From Pseudomonas rhizophila (GTDB taxonomy: Bacteria; Pseudomonadota; Gammaproteobacteria; Pseudomonadales; Pseudomonadaceae), in contig NZ_CP024081.1 in NCBI RefSeq assembly GCF_003033885.1, positions 1,337,898 to 1,401,897 on the forward strand: a DNA stretch of 64,000 nucleotides, read 5' to 3'. Positions 1 through 7,942 of this stretch are shown piece by piece (the stretch's first letter is position 1; every line of letters starts with the position of its first letter). The position numbers and the translations under genes were made by a program. The notes below the pieces were generated by a model. That model did no database searches. It saw nothing but the letters and a program-made list of their open reading frames with translations, and was not told the DNA's origin.

Positions 1-2092
1 GGATCGCGTAGTAGCTGACCGCTTCCATGGACTTGTCGGCGAACTCGACCGCAGCGTCCGAACCGTACGGGATGTGCTGCAGGTACAAGGCGTCCTGGAA
101 GCCCATGATGCCCAGGCCGACCGGACGGTGCTTGAAGTTGGAGTTCTTCGCCTGCGGCACCGAGTAGTAGTTGATGTCGATCACGTTGTCGAGCATGCGC
201 ACGGCGGTGTTCACGGTGCGTTGCAGCTTGGCGGTGTCCAGCTTGCCATCGACGATGTGGTTCGGCAGGTTGATCGAGCCCAGGTTGCAGACGGCGATCT
301 CGTCCTTGTTGGTGTTCAAGGTGATCTCGGTGCACAGGTTCGAGCTGTGGACCACGCCCACGTGCTGCTGCGGGCTGCGCAGGTTGCACGGGTCCTTGAA
401 GGTCAGCCATGGGTGGCCGGTTTCGAACAGCATCGACAGCATCTTGCGCCACAGGTCTTTGGCCTGGACGACTTTGAACAGCTTGATCTTGTTGTACTCG
501 GTCAGGGCTTCGTAGTACTCGTAGCGCTCTTCGAAAGCCTTGCCGGTCAGGTCATGCAGGTCTGGAACTTCGGATGGCGAGAACAGGGTCCACTTGCCGT
601 CGTCGAAGACGCGCTTCATGAACAGGTCAGGGATCCAGTTGGCGGTGTTCATGTCGTGGGTACGACGACGGTCATCACCGGTGTTCTTGCGCAGCTCGAT
701 GAACTCTTCGATGTCCATGTGCCAGGTTTCCAGGTAGGCACACACCGCGCCCTTGCGCTTGCCGCCCTGGTTGACCGCGACCGCGGTGTCGTTGACCACT
801 TTGAGGAACGGCACGACGCCCTGGGATTTGCCGTTGGTGCCCTTGATGTACGAGCCCAATGCGCGAACCGGGGTCCAGTCGTTGCCCAGGCCGCCGGCAA
901 ATTTGGACAGCATGGCGTTGTCGTGGATGGCGCCGTAGATGCCCGACAGGTCGTCCGGTACGGTGGTCAGGTAGCAGCTCGACAGTTGTGGACGCAGGGT
1001 GCCGGCGTTGAACAGCGTCGGGGTCGAGGCCATGTAGTCGAAGGACGACAACAGGTTGTAGAACTCGATGGCACGGTCTTCACGCTGCTTCTCTTCGATC
1101 GCCAGGCCCATGGCCACGCGCATGAAGAAAATCTGCGGCAGTTCGAAACGGATACCGTCCTTGTGGATGAAGTAACGGTCGTACAGGGTTTGCAGACCCA
1201 GGTAAGTGAACTGCTGGTCGCGCTCGTGGTTGATCGCCTTGCCGAGCTTTTCCAGGTCGAACTCGGCCAGTACCGGGTTCAGCAATTCGAATTCGATACC
1301 CTTGGCGACGTAGGCCGGCAAGGCCTTGGCGTACAGGTCGACCATCTCGTGGTGGGTCGCGCTCTCGGCGACTTCCAGAAAGCTCAGGCCTTCGGCACGC
1401 AGGGTGTCCATCAGCAGGCGGGCGGTCACGAAGGAGTAGTTCGGCTCGCGTTCCACCAGGGTCCGCGCGGTCATCACCAGCGCGGTGTTGACGTCCTTGA
1501 GTGCGACGCCGTCATAGAGGTTTTTCAGGGTTTCGCGCTGGATCAGGTCGCCGTCGACTTCTTCCAGGCCTTCGCAGGCTTCGGTGACGATGGTGTTCAG
1601 GCGACCCATGTCCAGCGGCGCGAGGCTGCCGTCGGCGCGTGCGATGCGGATCGAAGGGTGGGCCTGGACCGGTGCGTCGGCCGGGGAGCGGGTGGCACGT
1701 TCCTTGGCGCGCGAATCACGGTAGATCACATAGTCGCGGGCCACTTTCTGCTCGCCGGCACGCATCAGGGCCAGTTCGACCTGGTCCTGGATTTCTTCGA
1801 TGTGGATGGTGCCACCCGACGGCATGCGACGCTTGAAGGTTGCGGTGACTTGCTCGGTCAGGCGGGCCACGGTGTCGTGGATGCGCGACGAAGCGGCGGC
1901 GGTGCCGCCCTCAACTGCGAGAAACGCTTTGGTGATGGCGACGGTGATCTTGTCATCGGTGTAAGGAACGACAGTGCCGTTACGCTTGATCACACGCAGC
2001 TGGCCAGGCGCGGTAGCGGCCAGATCCGAGTTCGAATCAGCGGCCAGCGGCGCGGTGCCCTGCGGGTTCTCGCGAGTTGTGTCGGTGTGCAT
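1..2092 (-). CDS. nrdA: Class Ia ribonucleotide reductase, large (alpha) subunit, 3'-truncated by the window
   Basis: Reduces ribonucleoside diphosphates to deoxyribonucleotides together with the NrdB radical subunit in the cytoplasm. The start ATG at 2092 follows a GGAG ribosome site 7 nt upstream and gives MHTDTTRENPQGTAP. An ATP-cone regulatory domain follows at about residues 30-125 (QLRVIKRNGTVVPY, then GGTAAASSRIHDTV and FKRRMPSGGTIHIEEIQDQV), then the start of the reductase barrel. About 697 codons are present; the family in Pseudomonas is roughly 960, so the C-terminal quarter lies left of the window. The reading frame stays open to base 1. The 900-nt upstream region carries candidate NrdR and DnaA sites. 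Identity is secure from the ATP cone and overall sequence. Confidence 0.95.
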   Translation of the reverse strand, partial: MHTDTTRENPQGTAPLAADSNSDLAATAPGQLRVIKRNGTVVPYTDDKITVAITKAFLAVEGGTAAASSRIHDTVARLTEQVTATFKRRMPSGGTIHIEEIQDQVELALMRAGEQKVARDYVIYRDSRAKERATRSPADAPVQAHPSIRIARADGSLAPLDMGRLNTIVTEACEGLEEVDGDLIQRETLKNLYDGVALKDVNTALVMTARTLVEREPNYSFVTARLLMDTLRAEGLSFLEVAESATHHEMVDLYAKALPAYVAKGIEFELLNPVLAEFDLEKLGKAINHERDQQFTYLGLQTLYDRYFIHKDGIRFELPQIFFMRVAMGLAIEEKQREDRAIEFYNLLSSFDYMASTPTLFNAGTLRPQLSSCYLTTVPDDLSGIYGAIHDNAMLSKFAGGLGNDWTPVRALGSYIKGTNGKSQGVVPFLKVVNDTAVAVNQGGKRKGAVCAYLETWHMDIEEFIELRKNTGDDRRRTHDMNTANWIPDLFMKRVFDDGKWTLFSPSEVPDLHDLTGKAFEERYEYYEALTEYNKIKLFKVVQAKDLWRKMLSMLFETGHPWLTFKDPCNLRSPQQHVGVVHSSNLCTEITLNTNKDEIAVCNLGSINLPNHIVDGKLDTAKLQRTVNTAVRMLDNVIDINYYSVPQAKNSNFKHRPVGLGIMGFQDALYLQHIPYGSDAAVEFADKSMEAVSYYAI

Positions 2093-2444
2093 GGGTGTCT
2101 CCACATTCTCTATGTTTGTTTGGGCACCATCACGGTGCCCACCGTTCCGTCCTGAAGCACTACAACCGACTGGCGCCGGGTATAACAACTTCGGGACAGT
2201 AGGAAGCAGGCCTGAATACCGCTTCCTTCCGAAGTTCTGGGCTTCGAGCCTGGGCTCGAAACCGGATTGCAGAGGTGCCTGCAATGGACTGCAACACCCG
2301 TACCGTTCTGGTCGTTTTGACCTTGAAACGATGGCCATCCGCGAGGGGCGGTCTGGTCTTGGGGAAATGCGGTGTTTCAGTCGGACAAAGGCAAGAAAAG
2401 CGCTTGAATTATCTGTCCGACTTGTGTTTGGTTTTTGGTCGAAA

Positions 2445-2460
2445 ACCCTACATGTAGGGT
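2445..2460. promoter_or_regulatory. Candidate NrdR box 1
   Basis: A perfect 16-bp palindrome, ACCCTACATGTAGGGT, agrees with the NrdR consensus (acaCwAtATaTwGtgt) at 12 of 16 positions including the central C-w-A/T-w-G skeleton. It lies upstream of nrdA, the classic NrdR target. A second match begins exactly 31 bp further upstream, which is the usual three-helical-turn spacing of paired boxes. Confidence 0.72.
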
Positions 2461-2475
2461 TTTTTACGCGACGGG

Positions 2476-2491
2476 CTACAAGATAATGCGT
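2476..2491. promoter_or_regulatory. Candidate NrdR box 2
   Basis: CTACAAGATAATGCGT matches the NrdR consensus at 11 of 16 positions and is centred 31 bp from box 1. The match alone would be weak; the spacing is what supports it. A GATAAT hexamer that could serve as a -10 element for nrdA lies at 2408-2413 on the minus strand, about 30 bp downstream of box 1. Confidence 0.55.
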
Positions 2492-2518
2492 TTTGGGGGA
2501 TGAATGCAACGTGCTACC

Positions 2519-2527
2519 TGTGGATAA
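2519..2527 (-). promoter_or_regulatory. DnaA box upstream of nrdA
   Basis: TGTGGATAA is the reverse complement of the strongest DnaA box, TTATCCACA. DnaA control of nrdA is established in Escherichia coli. Here the site sits just beyond the NrdR-like pair, consistent with coupling dNTP supply to replication, but a single 9-mer can occur by chance. Confidence 0.45.
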
Positions 2528-2800
2528 GCCTGTGCGTAATTTGTGTGCGAAACGTGGAACAGCTCTGTAGGCCGCGACCTTGCTGGAGTGGACCTTTTTT
2601 CATCGTTTTAACGATCCGAAAACAGCCCGATGGTTTTTGCGGGCGCGGACGTTACCACACAAGTCCCGCGCGACCGAACGCATTTGTCCGCTTGTTTTAT
2701 GCAGGGCCGGCGTTTATACAATCGGCCCGTGCATGGGCATGCTTATCCTCCTTTAACATGACAAAAAGATGGGGGAGGTGCATTCGAAGTGGGTACCACC

Positions 2801-2923
2801 CTGTGGCGAGGGGATTTATCCCCGCTGGGCTGCGGAGTAGCCCTGAAACGGGCGGCTATGGTGTGTCAGACGGAATGCAGGGGCCGCTTCGCGACCCAGC
2901 GGGGATAAATCCCCTCGCCACAG
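2801..2923. repeat. REPIN, GGGGATTTATCC family
   Basis: Two inverted copies of a palindromic unit (ctgtggcgaggggatttatc and its complement) flank about 60 nt of less conserved sequence. The same unit recurs near 15.8 and 19.7 kb. Confidence 0.9.
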
Positions 2924-2995
2924 GTAAGTGCTCATCTGATAGTGCCCATCTAGATGCCGATCCCTCCTTATTCTCACAACAAGACGAGGCCCCCC

Positions 2996-3718
2996 GTGGA
3001 ACAAGAAGCCTGGCAGGTATTGATCGTCGAGGATGACCAGCGGCTGGCCGAGCTGACTCGCGAGTACCTGGAAAGCAACGGCCTGCGCGTGGCCATTGAA
3101 GGCAACGGTGCGGTGGCGGCGGCGCGGATCATTGCCGAGCAACCGGACCTGGTGATCCTCGACTTGATGCTGCCCGGCGAGGACGGCCTGAGCATCTGCC
3201 GCAAGGTACGCGAGCATTACGACGGGCCGATCCTGATGCTCACCGCCCGCACCGACGACACCGATCAGATCCAGGGCCTGGACCTGGGCGCCGACGATTA
3301 CGTCTGCAAGCCGGTGCGGCCACGCTTGCTCCTGGCCCGCGTCCAGGCCCTGTTGCGACGCAGCGAACCGGAACCGGCCACGTCGCAAAAGCCACGGCGC
3401 TTGCAATTCGGCCCGCTGGTAGTGGACAACGCCTTGCGCGAAGCCTGGCTGCAAGACCACGGCATTGAGCTGACCAGTGCCGAGTTCGATCTGTTGTGGC
3501 TGCTGGTGTCCAACGCCGGGCGCATCCTGTCCCGGGAAGAGATCTTCACCGCCCTGCGTGGCATCGGTTATGACGGCCAGGACCGCTCCATCGACGTGCG
3601 CATCTCGCGCATCCGTCCCAAGATCGGCGACGACCCGGACCATCCACGGCTGATCAAGACCATCCGCAGCAAGGGTTATCTGTTCGTTCCTGAAGCTTGC
3701 GTAGACCCGACGTCGTGA
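2996..3718 (+). CDS. rstA: RstA-type OmpR-family response regulator
   Basis: DNA-binding response regulator, 240 residues from GTG 2996, which has an AAGACGAGG ribosome site at good distance; an in-frame ATG at 2954 lacks one. The receiver domain (about 6-120) shows the acidic pair in IVEDD, phospho-acceptor Asp56 in LVILDLMLPG, and the switch lysine in DYVCKPVRP. The OmpR winged helix (about 140-235) ends in IRSKGYLF. Sequence resembles E. coli RstA throughout, including DGLSICR in the receiver and GYDGQDRSIDV in the helix domain. It overlaps the cognate kinase gene by 4 nt (GTGA). RstA responds downstream of PhoQ in enterics; the oprH-phoPQ operon 4 kb away is suggestive but not evidence of the same link here. 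Confidence 0.85.
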   Translation: MEQEAWQVLIVEDDQRLAELTREYLESNGLRVAIEGNGAVAAARIIAEQPDLVILDLMLPGEDGLSICRKVREHYDGPILMLTARTDDTDQIQGLDLGADDYVCKPVRPRLLLARVQALLRRSEPEPATSQKPRRLQFGPLVVDNALREAWLQDHGIELTSAEFDLLWLLVSNAGRILSREEIFTALRGIGYDGQDRSIDVRISRIRPKIGDDPDHPRLIKTIRSKGYLFVPEACVDPTS

Positions 3719-5325
3719 ACTCGATCTTCCTGCGCATTTACGGCGGCATGTGCGCGGCCCTGGTGCTGGTGGCGGTGCTCGGCGTGCTGGCCCTGCATTT
3801 GCTCAACCAGACTCGCAGTGAGCAGTACCGCGAGCGTCTGGCTCACGGCACGTTTTCCTTGATGGCCGATAATCTGCGGCCCATGAACGACACCGAGCGA
3901 CGCCGGGCCCTGGCGGTGTGGGAACGCCTGCTGGGCATTCCCCTGGCGTTGCAGACTTACGCCCAGACCGATCTGGATCTCGGCCAGCGCACCCGTGTCA
4001 TGCGCGGCCAGGCCCTGGTGGAGCAGACCGGGCCCCATGCGGCGAAAGTTTATCGGCTGGTCAGCGACGCTGAAAAACTGATGCTGGTCGGGGAGGTCCG
4101 TCAGATCAGCGAGCAACTGGCCCGGGCAACTATCTACCTGCTGGCCGATGAGTTGGTGCGTTACCCGGTGGCCGAGCAGCCTGAACGCCTGGCGCAACTC
4201 AAGCAGGAAAAAGGCTTCGGGTTTGACCTGCGGCTGATGCCCATTACGCAGGCGGACATGGACGAAGACCAGCGTCGGCGCGTGGCCGAGGGCGACACGG
4301 TCATGGCGCTGGGCAAGGGCGGTGACTCGATCCGGGTGTTCGCCGGCATGGTCGGTACGCCGTGGGTGCTGGAAATCGGCCCGTTGTACCAGATGAACCC
4401 TTATCCGCCTGAGTGGCTGGTGCTGATCGCGGCGCTGGGGTTGAGCCTGATCGGGCTGATCGTTTACCTGTTGGTGCGCCAGTTGGAGCGGCGTCTGCGT
4501 GGTCTGGAATCGGCCGCCACCCAGATCGCCCAGGGCAGCCTGGAAACCCGGGTGCCGGCTCGAGGTGCTGACTCGGTAGGGCGATTGGCCGCCGCGTTCA
4601 ACGGCATGGCCGAACACTTGCAGCAGTTGTTGGCGATTCAGCGGGAGCTGGTGCGTGCGGTGTCCCATGAGTTGCGCACCCCGGTGGCGCGCCTGCGTTT
4701 TGGCCTGGAGATGATCGGCAGCGCTACCACGCCCCAGGCCCGGGACAAATACCTGGCGGGCATGGATCACGACATCGAAGACCTGGATCGGCTGGTGGAC
4801 GAGATGCTGACCTATGCGCGACTGGAGCAGGGATCGCCGGCCCTGAACTTCCAGCGCGTGGATCTGGATGCGCTGGTCAATCAGGTCATTGAAGAGTTGG
4901 GACCGCTTCGGGCCGGGATTACGGTCGAGCGCGGCCTGTGCCTGTCTGCCGCTGATTGCGATGGCGCCTGGGTCGAGGCCGAGCCGCGCTTCCTGCATCG
5001 GGCCCTGCAGAACCTGGTGAGCAATGCGATGCGTCACGCCAGCTCCCGGGTGACGGTCAGTTACCAGGTGGGTCAGTTGCGTTGTCGGGTGGACGTCGAG
5101 GACGACGGGCCCGGCGTGCCGGAGGCGGCGTGGGAGCGGATCTTCAAGCCCTTCCTGCGCCTGGACGACAGCCGTGCCCGTGCTTCAGGTGGTCATGGGT
5201 TGGGGTTGTCGATCGTGCGGCGGATCATCCACTGGCACGATGGCCGGGCATTGATCGGCAAGAGCAAGAGCCTGGGTGGGGCCTGCTTCAGCTTGAGCTG
5301 GCCGCGGCATCAGGACAGGTCTTGA
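3715..5325 (+). CDS. rstB: RstB-type sensor histidine kinase
   Basis: Inner-membrane sensor kinase partner of RstA, 536 residues from GTG 3715, which overlaps the rstA stop. TM1 is at about 8-29, a periplasmic loop of about 200 residues follows, then TM2 at about 234-254 and HAMP to about 305. The H-box SHELRTPVARL places the phospho-acceptor at His318. An N-box (NLVSNAMRHA) and G-boxes (DDGPGVP, GHGLGLSIV) complete the ATPase domain. The RLRFGLEM stretch after the H-box matches RstB. A REPIN follows directly. Confidence 0.85.
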   Translation: MNSIFLRIYGGMCAALVLVAVLGVLALHLLNQTRSEQYRERLAHGTFSLMADNLRPMNDTERRRALAVWERLLGIPLALQTYAQTDLDLGQRTRVMRGQALVEQTGPHAAKVYRLVSDAEKLMLVGEVRQISEQLARATIYLLADELVRYPVAEQPERLAQLKQEKGFGFDLRLMPITQADMDEDQRRRVAEGDTVMALGKGGDSIRVFAGMVGTPWVLEIGPLYQMNPYPPEWLVLIAALGLSLIGLIVYLLVRQLERRLRGLESAATQIAQGSLETRVPARGADSVGRLAAAFNGMAEHLQQLLAIQRELVRAVSHELRTPVARLRFGLEMIGSATTPQARDKYLAGMDHDIEDLDRLVDEMLTYARLEQGSPALNFQRVDLDALVNQVIEELGPLRAGITVERGLCLSAADCDGAWVEAEPRFLHRALQNLVSNAMRHASSRVTVSYQVGQLRCRVDVEDDGPGVPEAAWERIFKPFLRLDDSRARASGGHGLGLSIVRRIIHWHDGRALIGKSKSLGGACFSLSWPRHQDRS

Positions 5326-5344
5326 AGGTGTGGCGCCTGTGCGG

Positions 5345-5420
5345 GCCTTATCGCGAGCAGGCTCGCTCCCACATTGAAATGCAGTCTCCTGTGGGAGCGA
5401 GCCTGCTCGCGATGAGGGCC
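5345..5420. repeat. REPIN, GAGCCTGCTCGC family
   Basis: Inverted pair of the REP unit gtgggagcgagcctgctcgc, separated by 18 nt, lying between convergent rstB and pcpS. Confidence 0.92.
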
Positions 5421-5438
5421 TGAAAAACGCGACAAATC

Positions 5439-6164
5439 TCAGGCCTTGATCCCCACCAGACTCAACAACTGCCCATCCTTCACACCAAACTGCGCCGACA
5501 GTTCACTGCCATGACGCCACTCGGCCGACAGGTCGGTGAGCAACTGCAGCCGAACCTGTCCGCTGTGGGTCCATTCCAGCACTTGGGCATGTTCGAAATA
5601 AAAGCGCTGCCTGACGATCGGGTACAGCGCCTTGAACAGGCTTTCCTTCACGGAAAAGGTCAGGGTCACCAGCAATGCTCGGTCATCTTGCGCGGTCGCG
5701 GCCATGCGCAGCAGTTCCGGCGGGGTGAGGATTTCACCGGCCAGGCGCTCGGCCCGCTCGGGATCGAGCAGGTTTTCCAGGTCCATGCCCAGCCCTTGCC
5801 AGTGGTGTTTTCTGGCGACGATGGCCGCGGCCCGGCCGGTGCTGTGGGTGATCGAGCCACTGACATGGGCCGGCCATACCGGGGCGCGGTCGTCACCGAT
5901 GGCCGGCACACAGGTCTGGCCGTCCAACTGATGAAGGGCCGCTCGGGCGCAGATCCGCCCGGCAAGAAATTCCGCCTGACGCTTGGCCACCGAACGCTGG
6001 ATGCTCGCGGGAGGCTCGATGGCACTGTTCGGAAAATCATCAGCGCTTAGCAGCAACGGATCGAAGCGGGTGCTCAGCAGCAGGGTATCGGGCAGGACTT
6101 GAGGCAACAGCCATTGATCGTCCAGGGGCGTGCAGCAGGCGGGCAGGGCGGGGAGAGCGTTCAT
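5439..6164 (-). CDS. pcpS: 4'-phosphopantetheinyl transferase, EntD/PcpS type
   Basis: Transfers the 4'-phosphopantetheine arm of CoA to carrier proteins. In Pseudomonas aeruginosa PcpS serves fatty-acid ACP as well as siderophore synthetases. The protein (241 aa from ATG 6164; an ATG at 6173 is an alternative, neither with a clear ribosome site) follows PcpS closely, including RSVAKRQAEFLAGR, GSITHSTG and the Mg/CoA-binding signatures GLGMDLE and FSVKESLFKALYP. It is flanked by REP elements and stands as a single gene. Confidence 0.9.
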   Translation of the reverse strand: MNALPALPACCTPLDDQWLLPQVLPDTLLLSTRFDPLLLSADDFPNSAIEPPASIQRSVAKRQAEFLAGRICARAALHQLDGQTCVPAIGDDRAPVWPAHVSGSITHSTGRAAAIVARKHHWQGLGMDLENLLDPERAERLAGEILTPPELLRMAATAQDDRALLVTLTFSVKESLFKALYPIVRQRFYFEHAQVLEWTHSGQVRLQLLTDLSAEWRHGSELSAQFGVKDGQLLSLVGIKA

Positions 6165-6233
6165 GCCCGGCATTTTGCCGGGTTGGCTTGAGGCTGGGTA
6201 GTGGGGCATAAAGATTGTGAGCGGGTGAAGCTT

Positions 6234-6263
6234 TGTGGCGAGGGAGCTTGCTCCCTCGCCACA
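6234..6263. repeat. REP palindrome, GAGGGAGCTTGCTCCC family
   Basis: A single near-perfect palindrome (tgtggcgagggagcttgctc and complement) between pcpS and the hydrolase gene. It is a different REP family from the two commoner ones in the window. Confidence 0.85.
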
Positions 6264-6291
6264 GGGGGGTGTTTCAGCTGAAGGATGGGGT

Positions 6292-7083
6292 TCAGCCAAA
6301 AATCTTCTTGAAGAACTTCTGCATGTCCGCCCAGGACTTTTCATCGGCTTGCTTGTTGTAGCCAATATCCGGCCCGCCATGTTCGCCGTGACCCAGGCGG
6401 TCGGCGTCGGGGTTGCTGAAGCCGTGCTTGGCGCCTTCAAGGTTGACGAAGGTGTAGTCGGCACCGGCCTTGTCCATTTCGCTCTTGAACGCGGTGACGT
6501 TGTCCGGGGTGACCATGCTGTCCAGCGCGCCATGTTCGACCAGGACCTTGGCCTTGACGCTGCCCGGTGTTGCCGGGGTATTGGTGACCAGCGCGCCGTG
6601 GAAACTCACCACGCCGGCCAGTGGAACACCCTGGCGCGCCGCATCCAGCACCACTTTGCCGCCGAAGCAGTAACCGATGGCGGCGATTTTGTCCGGGTCG
6701 GTATGGGGTTGTTTCTTCAGCAGGTCGAGGCCGGCCTGGAACCGCGCACTGGCCGCCTTGCCGTCCTTGAGAGCCGCCTGCATGAACGCCATGGCGTCCT
6801 TGGGATGCTCGGTGTTCTTGCCGTCTCCGTACATGTCGATGGCCAGCGCGCTGTAGCCCAGGCCCGCGAGGTCACGGGCGCGGCGCTTGGAATAATCGTT
6901 CAGCCCCCACCATTCATGTACCACCACCACGCCCGGGCGCGGGCCTTTGACCGCGTCGTCATAAGCGTAGTAACCCATCAGTTTGGTGCCATCGGCACTG
7001 GTGTAGGGGATCTCCTGGGTCTGGATGGCGGCGTGGCTCGCAGCGCTAAAGGCCAGAAGTACAACAGCAAGCAACCTGTGCAT
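6292..7083 (-). CDS. Dienelactone hydrolase family protein, exported
   Basis: Alpha/beta hydrolase of the dienelactone hydrolase family, 263 aa from ATG 7083 behind a strong AAGGAG. A signal peptide (MHRLLAVVLLAFSAASHA) precedes IQTQEIPY, so it should act in the periplasm. The nucleophile elbow is GYCFGG (Cys, as in dienelactone hydrolase, not Ser); the likely acid and histidine lie in EHGALDSMV and EGAKHGFSNP. The usual family substrate is dienelactone from chloroaromatic breakdown, but no such pathway is near and the exported location argues for another ester. It is divergent from oprH. Confidence 0.8.
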   Translation of the reverse strand: MHRLLAVVLLAFSAASHAAIQTQEIPYTSADGTKLMGYYAYDDAVKGPRPGVVVVHEWWGLNDYSKRRARDLAGLGYSALAIDMYGDGKNTEHPKDAMAFMQAALKDGKAASARFQAGLDLLKKQPHTDPDKIAAIGYCFGGKVVLDAARQGVPLAGVVSFHGALVTNTPATPGSVKAKVLVEHGALDSMVTPDNVTAFKSEMDKAGADYTFVNLEGAKHGFSNPDADRLGHGEHGGPDIGYNKQADEKSWADMQKFFKKIFG

Positions 7084-7135
7084 GACGGATCTCCTTGATA
7101 AATGCAGGGGTGAGACAGAACACTCTAACCGATTC

Positions 7136-7173
7136 ATTCAGCGCAGGTTCAGAGAACGTTCAAGGGCCATTCA
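7136..7173 (+). promoter_or_regulatory. PhoP-binding region: phased TTCA repeats upstream of oprH
   Basis: Pentamers ATTCA (7136), GTTCA (7147), GTTCA (7158) and ATTCA (7169) recur at exact 11-bp intervals on the plus strand. PhoP boxes are direct repeats of GGTTTA-like half-sites with this 11-bp periodicity; GGTTCA-N5-CGTTCA at 7146-7162 is the best pair. The site is upstream of oprH, the known PhoP target. Four half-sites in phase is more than the usual two. Confidence 0.72.
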
Positions 7174-7235
7174 GGGACGGTTGGTTAACGTGGCTGTGAC
7201 TTCACAAACCACCCACGTTGCACAGGAGCTTGAAC

Positions 7236-7835
7236 ATGACTCACATGAAAACTCTGCTGTTGGCTTTCACGGTGCTGGGCGCCAGCGCCATGGCCCACGC
7301 CGATGACAACTTCGCCAGCCTGACCCTCGGCCAGACCAGCGACAAGGTCAAGAAGTCCGACGCGCTGAACGCTAACCTCAATCACCCGAACGCCGACGGT
7401 ATCATCGGCAAGGACACCACCTATGGCGTCCGACTGGGCCGGCAAAACGACCAGGGTCGCTACTACGCCACGTACGACAACGTTTCGGGCACTCACAATG
7501 GCATTAAATTGCGCCAGGAAAACCTGCTGGGCAGTTACGATATGTTCTATCCGGTCACCGGCAGCACCAAGCTGTTCGGCGGCGGTACGGCGGGCCTGAC
7601 CAAACTGACCCAGGACTCCCCCGGCTATAGCCGTGACAGCGATATCGGCTACGCCGTGGGCTTGCAGGCCGGCATCCTGCAGAAGGTTTCACAAAACACC
7701 TCGCTGGAACTGGGTTACCGTTACCTGCGCAGCAACGCCAGCACCGAGATGAGCCCCCACGCAGGTGGCAAGGTTGGATCGCTGGACCTGACCAGCAGTG
7801 CCCAGACTTATCTCTCGGCCAACTACACGTTCTAA
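7236..7835 (+). CDS. oprH: Outer membrane protein OprH (PhoP/Q and low-Mg2+ inducible)
   Basis: Eight-stranded beta-barrel that binds and stabilises lipopolysaccharide when divalent cations are scarce. It has 199 residues from ATG 7236, with AGGAG 7 nt upstream. A signal peptide ends at AMAHA-DDNF. The mature part aligns with P. aeruginosa OprH over its length: GRYYATYDN, KLRQENLLGSYD, KLFGG, RDSDIGYA, LGYRYLRSNASTEM, and a C-terminal aromatic strand ending in NYTF. It opens the oprH-phoP-phoQ operon and is probably autoregulated through the repeats upstream. Confidence 0.93.
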   Translation: MTHMKTLLLAFTVLGASAMAHADDNFASLTLGQTSDKVKKSDALNANLNHPNADGIIGKDTTYGVRLGRQNDQGRYYATYDNVSGTHNGIKLRQENLLGSYDMFYPVTGSTKLFGGGTAGLTKLTQDSPGYSRDSDIGYAVGLQAGILQKVSQNTSLELGYRYLRSNASTEMSPHAGGKVGSLDLTSSAQTYLSANYTF

Positions 7836-7857
7836 GGCTGGAAGGTGAGCGTGGTCA

Positions 7858-7883
7858 GCCGGATCGGCCCAAGACGATCCGGC
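7858..7883 (+). terminator. Intercistronic hairpin between oprH and phoP
   Basis: GCCGGATCG and CGATCCGGC form a 9-bp stem with an 8-nt loop, 23 nt after the oprH stop. No T-run follows, so it is more likely an attenuator or a 3'-end stabiliser that lets oprH be expressed above phoPQ than a full terminator. Confidence 0.5.
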
Positions 7884-7942
7884 GCCGCTTCTCGTAAACC
7901 GATGTGCATGACTGGACTGTTCGATTTGCCTGGGAGAGCCCC

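Larger units (their letters stand above)
2093..2995. other. Long non-coding region between nrdA and rstA
   Basis: This 903-nt space separates divergent nrdA and rstA. It holds the two NrdR-like palindromes (2445-2491), a DnaA box (2519-2527) and one REPIN of the GGGGATTTATCC family (2801-2923). Open frames here overlap these elements and look like no known protein, so I call no gene. The 2093-2400 stretch would be the nrdA 5' leader if transcription starts near the GATAAT at 2408-2413. Confidence 0.6.

Noticed and set aside
74..2155. Long plus-strand open frame of 693 codons
   Set aside because: It is the shadow of nrdA on the opposite strand: composition is odd (rich in V, H, Q and G) and the minus-strand frame carries the full NrdA signature.
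2500..3036. Plus-strand 178-codon frame between nrdA and rstA
   Set aside because: Covers a REPIN and runs into rstA in another frame; no ribosome site or family.
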